Below the pieces are notes generated by a model. It made no database searches and had not been told where the DNA came from. It saw only the letters and a list, made by a program, of their open reading frames with translations. From JAERML01 sp035687895 (lineage in GTDB: Bacteria > Bacteroidota > Ignavibacteria > UBA10030 > UBA6906), in the NCBI GenBank assembly GCA_035687895.1, contig DASRUE010000191.1:1-18302 (forward strand): DNA of 18,302 bases. The letters are read 5' to 3'. The position numbers and the translations under genes were made by a program. Below are positions 6,498 through 13,825 of the stretch, in pieces; within the stretch, counting starts at the first letter, position 1; every line of letters begins with the position of its first letter.

Positions 6498-8228
6498 ATG
6501 AAGTCGCTCGTGTGTTTTGTAGCCCTTGGCATGACGCTCGTAATCAACGCCTGTACGCCCCGTCAGACGGAAGATCAGAAGTTCGAGGGGCTTGCAAAGA
6601 ACTATATCGAGAAGCTCCTCGAAACAAAGCCCGAATGGGCCACCGGCCTGGGCGATCACCGCTACGACAGCCGGATCAGCGACTATTCCATAACGGGCAT
6701 TGACGCCGACCGCTCACTGAACCGCGCGTACCTTGACTCCCTTGGCTCCCTTCAGGTTTCCATGCTGAGTCCGGTTAACCAGATCGATTACACGATCATG
6801 ACCTCCAACCTCCAGTCGTGGTTGTTCCAGATCGACACTCTGAAAGAGTATGAATGGAATCCGCTCAGCTATAACGTGGGCGGGGCAATCTATGGCCTCA
6901 CAGCGCGGGAGTTCGCTCCGCTGAAGGACCGGCTCCTCAGTGTAAAGGCACGGTTGACCCTTCTCCCCTCCATTCTTGACGCGGCACGGGCAAATCTCAA
7001 GAACCCGCCGCGCGTCCACACTGAAACAGCGATACGGCAGAACCCCGGCAATATCGCGATGATACGGGACGAGCTGAACACCTACCTCGAAAAAGTACCG
7101 GAGCTCAAGGATGAGTTTGCACCAATTCAACAAAATGTGATCTCAGCGCTGGAAGCATACGGCGCGTGGCTGGAGAAAGATCTTCTCCCCCGCTCCACAG
7201 GCGATTTCCGCATTGGTGACGAAAAGTTCCGAAGAAAACTCCACTTCTCGCTGGAATCCGACCTCACCAAGGAAGATGTTCTTGCAAAAGCCGAGGCCGA
7301 TTTGAGAGCAACTCAAGATGCGATGTACGAAACCGCACTTCCTCTCTACAAGAAATTCTTCCCAAAGGTGACCGACCCAAAGAAAATCGAAGACAAAAGA
7401 CTCGTCTCAAAAGCTGTCCTGGATAAGCTCGCAGAAACCCGGCCGACGAACGAGACAATTGTGGGGATGGCAAACCAGATGGTACAGTCCACAACGGACT
7501 TTGTCCGGTCGAACAACTTAATGACCGTGCCGGCAGAACCGGTGAAGGTGATCGTGATGCCGGAATTCCAACGAGGCGTCGCGGTGGCCTATTGCGATGC
7601 ACCCGGACCACTGGAAAAAGACGGGGAAACCTTCTACACCATCTCACCTACTCCGGCAGACTGGACAAAGCAACGGGTGGAGTCGTTCTTCCGTGAATAC
7701 AACAACCACATGCTTCAGAACCTGACCATTCATGAGGCGATGCCAGGACACTATCTGCAGCTCGCACATTCCAACAAATTCAAAGCACCTACCATGGTAC
7801 GTGCAATCTTCGGCAGCGGGACATTCGTTGAGGGATGGGCAACTTACGCCGAACAATTGATGGTCGAAAAAGGTTACGGCGGCCCCGAAGTGAAGATGCA
7901 ACAGCTTAAGATGCGTCTCCGCCTGATCATTAACTCCATCATCGATCAGAAGATTCATACTGCGGGGATGACAGAGCAGGAGGCCATGGACTTGATGATG
8001 AAGAAGGGTTTTCAGGAAGATGGTGAAGCCGCAGGGAAATGGCGACGTGCGTGCTTGACCTCCACACAGCTTTCGACATACTATGTGGGAAATATCGAAG
8101 TGAATGCCATTCGTGCTGCATATGAGGCAAAGGAAAAAGGTCCATCGGACATGAAAACCATGCATGATACTATTCTTTCTTTCGGCTCCCCTGCGCCAAG
8201 GTACGTTCGGGCTGCGATGGGTTTGTGA
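6498..8228 (+). CDS. DUF885 family lipoprotein, putative zinc metallopeptidase
   Basis: A 576-aa protein of the DUF885 family. A type II signal peptide is visible: K3, a hydrophobic run, and lipobox INAC with the lipidated cysteine at C19, so it is probably anchored on the periplasmic face of a membrane. The C-terminal half carries HEAMPGH (H412, E413, H418), the family's metal-binding HExxxxH-type motif, and a downstream FVEGWATYAE with E445 as the likely third ligand. DUF885 members resemble gluzincin-type carboxypeptidases, but few have been tested. ATG 6498 is chosen because GGAGG lies 4 nt upstream and it opens directly on the signal peptide; the frame also contains a TTG at 6465. The DUF423 gene overlaps its stop codon, which suggests a shared transcript. 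Confidence 0.9.
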   Translation: MKSLVCFVALGMTLVINACTPRQTEDQKFEGLAKNYIEKLLETKPEWATGLGDHRYDSRISDYSITGIDADRSLNRAYLDSLGSLQVSMLSPVNQIDYTIMTSNLQSWLFQIDTLKEYEWNPLSYNVGGAIYGLTAREFAPLKDRLLSVKARLTLLPSILDAARANLKNPPRVHTETAIRQNPGNIAMIRDELNTYLEKVPELKDEFAPIQQNVISALEAYGAWLEKDLLPRSTGDFRIGDEKFRRKLHFSLESDLTKEDVLAKAEADLRATQDAMYETALPLYKKFFPKVTDPKKIEDKRLVSKAVLDKLAETRPTNETIVGMANQMVQSTTDFVRSNNLMTVPAEPVKVIVMPEFQRGVAVAYCDAPGPLEKDGETFYTISPTPADWTKQRVESFFREYNNHMLQNLTIHEAMPGHYLQLAHSNKFKAPTMVRAIFGSGTFVEGWATYAEQLMVEKGYGGPEVKMQQLKMRLRLIINSIIDQKIHTAGMTEQEAMDLMMKKGFQEDGEAAGKWRRACLTSTQLSTYYVGNIEVNAIRAAYEAKEKGPSDMKTMHDTILSFGSPAPRYVRAAMGL

Positions 8229-8632
8229 GTGAAACAAACATGAACAGCCAAAAGGAAATCAGCCGCAGGTTTCTTCTCTTCGGCGCACTTTCCGGAGGAA
8301 TCGGTGTTGCCCTCGGAGCCTTTGGCGCGCACGGGCTGAAAAACATTTTGGGGCCAGCCATGCTGTCCGTGTTCGAAACCGGTGTCCGGTATCAGATGTA
8401 TCACGCGCTCGCAATGCTCGTAGTGGGAGCGCTTGCTGGCACACGTAACACACCAAAGGAATTGAATGCTGCAGGTTGGAGTTTCCTGGCCGGGACTGCC
8501 CTGTTCTCTGGAAGCCTTTATGTCTTCGCACTCACCGGAGAGCAGACCTTTGCCATGGTGACACCTGTAGGGGGCGCGGCGTTTCTAGCGGGCTGGGGTG
8601 CGCTCGCATGGGCTGCAATGCGGGAGAAATAA
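8225..8632 (+). CDS. DUF423 (YgdD-like) inner-membrane protein
   Basis: A 135-aa membrane protein. The segment GALSGGIGVALGAFGAHGL (residues 20-38) is the hallmark of the DUF423/YgdD family, followed by YQMYHALAML and three further hydrophobic helices, giving about four in total. Function is unknown. The GTG start at 8225 overlaps the previous stop (GTGA), which suggests translational coupling; ATG at 8240 is the alternative and would give 130 aa. Neither has a strong ribosome-binding site, which fits a coupled start. The C-terminal half (FLAGTALFSGSLYVFALTG) is also typical of the family. Confidence 0.9.
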   Translation: MSETNMNSQKEISRRFLLFGALSGGIGVALGAFGAHGLKNILGPAMLSVFETGVRYQMYHALAMLVVGALAGTRNTPKELNAAGWSFLAGTALFSGSLYVFALTGEQTFAMVTPVGGAAFLAGWGALAWAAMREK

Positions 8633-8672
8633 ATGTGAATTGTGGCTAGTGTCTCAGTTTGCGAATCCACCT

Positions 8673-8747
8673 CAGGCTGAGTCCCGACAAAGTCGGGAAA
8701 GCCTGTCATACGAGCATGTGTCACCTTCGACTCCGCTCAAGGTGACA
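8673..8747. repeat. Pair of adjacent intergenic palindromes
   Basis: The first hairpin has outer arms CAGGCT (8673-8678) and AGCCTG (8700-8705) and inner arms TCCCGAC (8682-8688) and GTCGGGA (8692-8698) around an AAA loop. The second has TGTCACCTT (8719-8727) and AAGGTGACA (8739-8747) around an 11-nt loop, CGACTCCGCTC. Both lie after the DUF423 stop and may end its transcript, although neither has a U tract. Sequences of this kind (CTTCGACTCCGCTC with GTGACA arms) recur as dispersed intergenic repeats in many environmental bacterial genomes, from memory. The rest of 8633-8922 (290 bp) shows no gene. Confidence 0.5.
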
Positions 8748-8922
8748 GTTGTGCATAGGCGGAATCAAAGTGAGACGCCACCGAATTGTGGAGTGTATTG
8801 TCTTTCTAGTCGAATGTCATATCTTGTCAGGAAGGTTGCCGGCAATGGCGTGACTAACGGTGTTGCAAGACCTATCCTGCCACGGACAGCTCTTTCATCG
8901 TCAACCAAACCCAGGAGGTTCC

Positions 8923-9282
8923 ATGAGACAGTCTGGAACGATCTTCGCAGTGCTGATGATGGTCTCCGGTATTGCATTTGGACAAAACATCCAGAAAGGC
9001 GATTTCGCGGCATCAATCAGCAGTGAGGGCTGGTCCCTTGCACAAGGGACTGGCGACCGTGCACATATCGAGTTCATCACTTTCGAAAAGCCATTCGCTG
9101 ACATTCCAAAAGTTGTTGTCACCCTTACGGGCTACGAGGCCACACCGGGGGCAGATGGAAGCGTCAGGGTCCATATCGCGCCCGAAAAAGTCACCAAGCT
9201 CGGCTGTGTTATCAAGGTGAAAACCTGGGGAGACAGCAAGGTGAACGCTGCCTGGGGAAGCTATATGGCTTTCGGTAAATAG
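8923..9282 (+). CDS. Secreted H-type-lectin-like domain protein
   Basis: A 119-aa protein with a Sec signal peptide (hydrophobic core at residues 6-19, probable cleavage near FG-QN at 20/21), leaving about 99 residues. The mature part matches the H-type lectin fold pattern: R46 and FITFEKPF (51-58), IPKVVVTLTGYE (61-72), and KTWGDSKVNAAWGSYMA (100-116), with the conserved W102 and a second W111. H-type lectins (first described in snail agglutinins) bind N-acetylgalactosamine-type sugars as trimers; bacterial members are poorly studied. AGGAGG sits 5 nt before the ATG. An intrinsic terminator follows directly, so this is probably a single-gene transcript. The family call rests on motif pattern only. 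Confidence 0.75.
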   Translation: MRQSGTIFAVLMMVSGIAFGQNIQKGDFAASISSEGWSLAQGTGDRAHIEFITFEKPFADIPKVVVTLTGYEATPGADGSVRVHIAPEKVTKLGCVIKVKTWGDSKVNAAWGSYMAFGK

Positions 9283-9305
9283 GATGGCGTTCTGCGTATT
9301 CATAG

Positions 9306-9340
9306 GGGCTATCTTCTCACGGAGGTAGCCCGTTTTGTTT
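9306..9340 (+). terminator. Intrinsic terminator of the lectin-like gene
   Basis: GGGCTATCTTC (9306-9316) pairs with GGAGGTAGCCC (9321-9331) over 11 positions including two T-G wobbles, with a 4-nt loop TCAC. It is followed by GTTTTGTTT. It lies 23 bp after the stop at 9282. Confidence 0.85.
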
Positions 9341-9384
9341 CTGCACAGCATCTGATTACCCATGTTCCCAAAGGAGAGCTCCCG

Positions 9385-9960
9385 ATGTTCGAGCAAGACA
9401 TCAAAAGGCTCCTCGCCGCTCGTCACGAGGATTTCGTCGACCACACGGCCAGCCACACCGCCATCGACTTCCATCTCCCCCGACGGGCGATCTGCATTGA
9501 TGCCAAAGAGAAACGACAGAAATTTTCAACGCGGAATTGGGCTGGTGCGTTGCCACCCCAGGAACACCTCTTTATCGTTGACGACCTTGCTGTCCGCAAG
9601 CTTCTCCTGCATGCACCAGATAGCTTTTGCCTCATTCGCGACAGCTCCGCTCCTTCGGTAATATATTACGTCTACTCCATTGTTGATTTTCTTTGCATCC
9701 CCAAGCAGCGCAGCCGCCGGCCTATAGAGCGGAGCGTCCGAGCAATGAAGGGCAAGTGGCTGGTCGACTTTCGCGATGCTGCTGCATTTGAGGAACTCGA
9801 CGAGGCCCTGGACTATATCCTCCGCTATCCACGGAAAAGGAAGGAAATCTTCGAGCGCCACATTGATTGCTGGGGGAAATATCATACTGAGGTAATCCTG
9901 ACTGCCGGTGCAACCAGGACGGCACGCTACTGGAAGGAGGACGCAACTTCCCACAGATGA
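9385..9960 (+). CDS. Uncharacterised 191-aa protein with a PD-(D/E)XK-nuclease-like motif
   Basis: I do not recognise a named family. AAAGGAG lies 8 nt before the ATG, so expression is credible. Residues D28, then D39-A-K41 in IDFHLPRRAICIDAKEKRQ, fit the D-x(n)-(D/E)-x-K core of the PD-(D/E)XK nuclease superfamily, with E15 upstream as a possible helix carboxylate. The later part has hydrophobic strands (SVIYYVYSIVDFLCI, 91-105) and a helical C-terminus with WGKYHTE. There is no signal peptide, so it is probably cytoplasmic. Its neighbours are a terminator on one side and a small membrane protein on the other, and there is no methyltransferase or toxin-antitoxin partner. The nuclease idea comes from the motif alone. 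Confidence 0.7.
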   Translation: MFEQDIKRLLAARHEDFVDHTASHTAIDFHLPRRAICIDAKEKRQKFSTRNWAGALPPQEHLFIVDDLAVRKLLLHAPDSFCLIRDSSAPSVIYYVYSIVDFLCIPKQRSRRPIERSVRAMKGKWLVDFRDAAAFEELDEALDYILRYPRKRKEIFERHIDCWGKYHTEVILTAGATRTARYWKEDATSHR

Positions 9961-10054
9961 TCAACATCGCTTCTTGAACTTGCCTTGGAAATTATCGACA
10001 TTGGAACAGTTTCATAGGCATCCTGGGCACGATCACTGATTTAGGACTAACTCG

Positions 10055-10393
10055 ATGAAAAAGCTCCTCGCCTTCGTAGGCCTTGCTGCTTCGGGAGTGC
10101 TCATCTGGTTCGTGTTCGCTTTGTGGATCGGATTGTATTCCTTCTACTCCTACCCTCCGTCCAAAGAGCATCCCGATGGGGCAACGCTTATCGTCTCGCG
10201 AGACGAGTGGGAGCCGAGGTACAACTCCCCCGACTACAAACCGCCGGAGATCGACAAAGACGCCAAAAAAGGGAAGGGCATTGGATTTGGAAATCCGAGC
10301 AGACCGCGACGACCAATCAGCATTCGCACCATTGTCAAATTGCCGTACATCGAATGGTTATACGAGAAATCTCTGCAACCCCAGGAACCGTGA
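10055..10393 (+). CDS. Small membrane-anchored protein of unknown function
   Basis: A 112-aa protein with one N-terminal hydrophobic helix (about residues 5-28, with KK before it), then a Pro/Tyr/charge-rich tail (PPSKEHPDGATLIVSRDEW, then a KKGKGIGFG stretch). The helix has no clear cleavage site, so it is more likely a membrane anchor with the tail outside the cytoplasm than a secreted protein. An AGGA site lies 9 nt before the ATG. It follows the preceding gene by 94 bp and could share its transcript. I recognise no family. Confidence 0.6.
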   Translation: MKKLLAFVGLAASGVLIWFVFALWIGLYSFYSYPPSKEHPDGATLIVSRDEWEPRYNSPDYKPPEIDKDAKKGKGIGFGNPSRPRRPISIRTIVKLPYIEWLYEKSLQPQEP

Positions 10394-10590
10394 CGCAAGA
10401 CGCTGAGTTTGGTCTTTTCGCATCTTCGTCCAACTGAGGAATTCCCCCTCTCCTCATCTACTCGCCGGCCACCGTTCACCGATAGTCAGCCGCCATTTAC
10501 CTATTTGCCCGCATCTCCCACGTGTTGCCTCCGTATATTTGCGTGCAGACGACAGAGGATTCTGCTTCCTGCGTTCAATGACGTGAAGTC

Positions 10591-10621
10591 TTGAGAGATG
10601 AAGCATTTCTTCGTATCTTTG
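10591..10621 (+). promoter_or_regulatory. Possible Bacteroidota-type promoter for the ABC exporter operon
   Basis: TTG (10591-10593) is followed after 20 nt by TATCTTTG (10614-10621), matching the Bacteroidota vegetative pattern TTG...TAnnTTTG. Transcription would start about 40 nt before the exporter's first ATG (10669). The remainder of 10394-10668 (275 bp) shows no gene. The match is short and could be chance. Confidence 0.3.
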
Positions 10622-10668
10622 TGTGCTGCAGAAACGCCAATTGACCCGGATACTTTCAAACACGACAT

Positions 10669-11862
10669 ATGAGTACTGAAACAGAAAAGGCCGATCTCTC
10701 TGCACTCAGGATCAGTCACGAGAAACGTGAAGGGGAAGGCGGGACGAGCATGCGAGTGAAAGTCCTGGTAGCTGGCGGCCTTCTCGTCCTCCTTGCCGGA
10801 GGATACTTCGTTATGAGAAATAACCTGACCGCAGGAATGGAAGTTGAGCTGACCACCGCCACACTCACATTTCCTTCACAGGCAAATGCCGTGCTTAGCG
10901 CCAGCGGCTATGTGGTGGCACAGCAGAAGGCTGCGGTTGCTTCGAAAGGAACGGGACGACTCGTCTACCTGGCCGTGGAAGAGGGTGACCGTGTGAAAAA
11001 AAACCAGGTCATTGCCCGGCTTGAGGATCAGGATGTAACCGCGGCGTTGGAGAAGACGAACGCGGATTTTGAGCTTGCGAAAGCAGATCTCGAGGATGCG
11101 GAACTCTCTCTTGAACGTCAGCAGACGATGTACAAATCCGGACTTACTTCAAAGGCTGAACTCGATGCGGCGATGGCGCGCTATCGGCGGGTGAAGGCTT
11201 CCATTCGTTCGGCCGAGGCATCCGTCAGATCGGCTGAAGTTTCTCTGGAGAACACGCGGATTCGGGCCCCGTTCGATGGAACGGTCCTGACAAAGAATGC
11301 AGACGTCGGTGAAGTGGTGGCCCCCTTTGGCGCCGCATCGAACTCCCGCGGTGCCGTGGTAACCATGGCGGACATGAGCTCTCTGGAGGTCGAAGCCGAC
11401 GTTTCCGAATCCAACATCACGCGGGTTAAGCCGGGCCAGCCATGCGAAATTGTCCTCGACGCGTACCCTGAAAAACGATACCAGGGTGTTGTGAGCAAGA
11501 TCGTCCCCACCGCTGACAGAGCCAAAGCGACAGTTTTGACAAAAGTGAAGTTCAAAGAACGTGACGATCGAGTCCTACCCGAGATGAGCGCCAAAGTCAC
11601 GTTTCTCTCCAGGGAAATCGAAGGAGCTGACACCGATGCACCTCCCCAGGTTACAGTTCCCACGAGCGCTGTAGTCTCGCGGGGTGGTGCCGACGTGGTT
11701 CTTCTCGTCCGCGAGGATCGTCTCACCGAGGTCCCCGTAAAGATTGGTAACCGCATCGGTACCAGAATAGAAATCCGCGATGGCATTGTGCAGGGCGACG
11801 TTGTGGTCCTGCGCCCCGACGAGACGCTTTCAACTGGATCGCGCATCGTTCCGAAGAAATGA
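10669..11862 (+). CDS. Membrane fusion protein (periplasmic adaptor) of an ABC exporter
   Basis: A 397-aa HlyD/MacA/RND-MFP family adaptor. A short cytoplasmic N-terminus of about 28 residues precedes one transmembrane helix (31-49). Next come half a lipoyl domain (about 88-120, VEEGDRVKKNQVIARLED), a helical coiled-coil hairpin (about 122-195) and the second lipoyl half with the family signature RIRAPFDGTVLTKNADVGEVV (198-218). Beta-barrel and membrane-proximal domains follow. It would bridge the inner-membrane ABC transporter to an outer-membrane channel; no TolC-like gene is in the window. ATG 10669 has no clear ribosome-binding site. A second in-frame ATG at 10750 would begin at the helix and is possible. 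It is the first of four co-directional genes. Confidence 0.92.
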   Translation: MSTETEKADLSALRISHEKREGEGGTSMRVKVLVAGGLLVLLAGGYFVMRNNLTAGMEVELTTATLTFPSQANAVLSASGYVVAQQKAAVASKGTGRLVYLAVEEGDRVKKNQVIARLEDQDVTAALEKTNADFELAKADLEDAELSLERQQTMYKSGLTSKAELDAAMARYRRVKASIRSAEASVRSAEVSLENTRIRAPFDGTVLTKNADVGEVVAPFGAASNSRGAVVTMADMSSLEVEADVSESNITRVKPGQPCEIVLDAYPEKRYQGVVSKIVPTADRAKATVLTKVKFKERDDRVLPEMSAKVTFLSREIEGADTDAPPQVTVPTSAVVSRGGADVVLLVREDRLTEVPVKIGNRIGTRIEIRDGIVQGDVVVLRPDETLSTGSRIVPKK

Positions 11863-11914
11863 AGTCTACACCCAGGTATCGACAACCTCTTGAGCACTAA
11901 CAACGGAGACGCTG

Positions 11915-12601
11915 ATGGCTGAAGCCAATCATCAACTTATTCAAGTGAGAAATGTCTCAAAGGAATACCGACGCGACAGCCAACGTATTCCGGTCCTCAC
12001 CGACATCTCATTGTCGGTGCCGGAGGGTGAATTCCTCGCATTGATGGGGCCGTCCGGTTCGGGCAAGACGACTCTCTTGAACCTCATTGCCGGAATCGAT
12101 CGCCCGACAGCGGGCCACATCCTCATAGGCGGCACCGATCTCGGCTCCCTGAGTGAACCCGCGATGGCCAAATGGAGGGCAAGGCACGTGGGCTTCATAT
12201 TCCAGTTCTATAACCTCCTCCCTGTTCTGACAGCTTATGAAAACGTGGAACTCCCTCTTCTTCTCACCAATCTCTCCAAGAAAGAGAAACGCGATCACGT
12301 GGAGGCGGGACTCAAGCTCGTTGGTTTGGGAGATCGTATGCAGCACTACCCGAAGCAACTCTCCGGCGGGCAGGAGCAGCGCGTTGCCATCGCCCGCGCG
12401 ATCGTCACCGACCCAACGATCCTTGTTGCCGATGAACCGACGGGCGACCTGGATAAGAAATCGGCAGAAGAAGTGATGGTATTGCTCGACCGCCTGAACA
12501 AGGAGTACAAGAAGACAATTGTGATGGTGACGCATGATCCGCGGGCAGCGGAGAAAGCCCACAAAATTATGCATCTTGACAAAGGCGAGCTCACCACCTG
12601 A
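11915..12601 (+). CDS. ABC transporter ATP-binding protein (MacB/LolD type)
   Basis: A 228-aa ATPase that powers the exporter. Walker A is GPSGSGKTT (45-53), the Q-loop is Q97 in FIFQFYNLLPVLTAYENV, the signature is LSGGQ (149-153), Walker B is ILVADEPTGDLD (169-180) with catalytic E174, and the switch histidine is H207. The FQFYNLLP stretch and the short length place it in the MacB/LolD/FtsE subfamily, which works with FtsX-type permeases. After LSGGQ the usual QQRV reads EQRV, a tolerated change. GGAG precedes the ATG by 6 nt. It lies 52 bp after the adaptor gene and 25 bp before the first permease. The substrate is unknown. Confidence 0.95.
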   Translation: MAEANHQLIQVRNVSKEYRRDSQRIPVLTDISLSVPEGEFLALMGPSGSGKTTLLNLIAGIDRPTAGHILIGGTDLGSLSEPAMAKWRARHVGFIFQFYNLLPVLTAYENVELPLLLTNLSKKEKRDHVEAGLKLVGLGDRMQHYPKQLSGGQEQRVAIARAIVTDPTILVADEPTGDLDKKSAEEVMVLLDRLNKEYKKTIVMVTHDPRAAEKAHKIMHLDKGELTT

Positions 12602-12626
12602 GTCTCCACTATTCAACAACGTTTCC

Positions 12627-13787
12627 ATGAGAATCCTCAAACTGATCTTTCGTAACATAAACCGTCACAAGCTGCGGAGCACCCTGACTGTGCTCGGTAT
12701 CGCCATGGCGGTTATGTTCTTCGGCGTCCTGAGAACAGTGGTAGATGCATGGCATGCCGGTGTCGATGCTTCTGCCAATAACCGTCTTATTACCCGGCAT
12801 GCAGTGTCGTTCATCTTTCCTCTGCCATACGCGTATCGTGACCAGATCGGTCGCATCCCGGGAGTCTCCAAAGTAACGTTTGCTAATTGGTTCCAGGGTG
12901 TATATATCGACCAGAATCAGTTCTTCGCCCGTCTGGCCGTCGATGCGGAGACATTCTTCGACGGCTATCCTGAGTTCCTCGTGGAGCCTGATCAACTTGC
13001 GACCTTTAAGAAAGAACGAAATGCATGTATCATTGGCGAGAAGACGGCCCGGGACTACAACCTGAAGATCGGCGACGTGATGCCGATTGAAGGGGACATC
13101 TATCCGGGAAAATACGAATTCGTCGTCCGCGGAATCTACAAGCCCCGCGATGAACGAATTGACGCAACCCAAATGCTTTTCCACTGGCAATACATTGATG
13201 AACGGCTCCGGCAGGAGCAACCGGACCGTGCAGGTGATGTCGGCTGGTACATCATTACCATCAATGAGCCGGGTAAGGCGGCAACAATCTCGCAGACTAT
13301 TGACGCCCTATTTGCCAATTCACGGGCCGAAACCAAGACGGAAACAGAGGCCGCGTTCCAGCAGAGCTTCGTCTCCATGTCTGGTGCCATTATTACTGCA
13401 ATGAACTTCGTGTCGTTCGTCATCATAGGTGTCATTCTCCTCGTTCTTGCCAACACCATGGTGATGACTGCCCGCGAGCGCATTAGAGAATATGCCGTAC
13501 TAAAGACCATCGGCTTCACTACATGGCATATTGTGGGCCTGATCGCAGGCGAGTCGCTATGCATCTCGATGCTTGGTGGCGCCATCGGTATAGCACTATC
13601 GTTCCCGATGGTGACTGCCATTGGGGCGAGCATCCCATCAGGCTGGTTCCCTATCTTCGATCTGAAACCGATGACGCTTGTTCTTTCAGGCCTTTCGGCA
13701 CTCATCGTAGGGGTCATCGCAGCACTCTTCCCCGTCTGGCGGGCAGCCTCAATGAAGATTGTTGACGGGTTGCGGCAGATAGGCTAA
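12627..13787 (+). CDS. ABC transporter permease, MacB/FtsX type (first of two)
   Basis: A 386-aa permease. One N-terminal helix (about 18-38, after RNINRHKLRSTLTVLGIA) precedes a periplasmic MacB-PCD-like domain of about 215 residues. The C-terminal FtsX domain then has three helices (about 259-278, 302-330 and 350-370). The coupling segment REYAVLKTIGF (287-297) is the family's ATPase-contact region. ATG 12627 opens with MRILKLIFRNI as in relatives, while the frame is open back into the ATPase gene. No good ribosome-binding site is seen, so coupling to the ATPase gene is likely. It differs clearly from the second permease, so the pair probably forms a heterodimer. Confidence 0.92.
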   Translation: MRILKLIFRNINRHKLRSTLTVLGIAMAVMFFGVLRTVVDAWHAGVDASANNRLITRHAVSFIFPLPYAYRDQIGRIPGVSKVTFANWFQGVYIDQNQFFARLAVDAETFFDGYPEFLVEPDQLATFKKERNACIIGEKTARDYNLKIGDVMPIEGDIYPGKYEFVVRGIYKPRDERIDATQMLFHWQYIDERLRQEQPDRAGDVGWYIITINEPGKAATISQTIDALFANSRAETKTETEAAFQQSFVSMSGAIITAMNFVSFVIIGVILLVLANTMVMTARERIREYAVLKTIGFTTWHIVGLIAGESLCISMLGGAIGIALSFPMVTAIGASIPSGWFPIFDLKPMTLVLSGLSALIVGVIAALFPVWRAASMKIVDGLRQIG

Positions 13788-13825
13788 GTCTGAATTGAGT
13801 TTTTCATCATGCAACGGTACTGACC

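Noticed and set aside
11181..11903. Minus-strand reading frame (240 codons) opposite the membrane fusion protein
   Set aside because: Ser/Arg/Thr-rich translation with no domain, fully covered by the well-supported adaptor gene.
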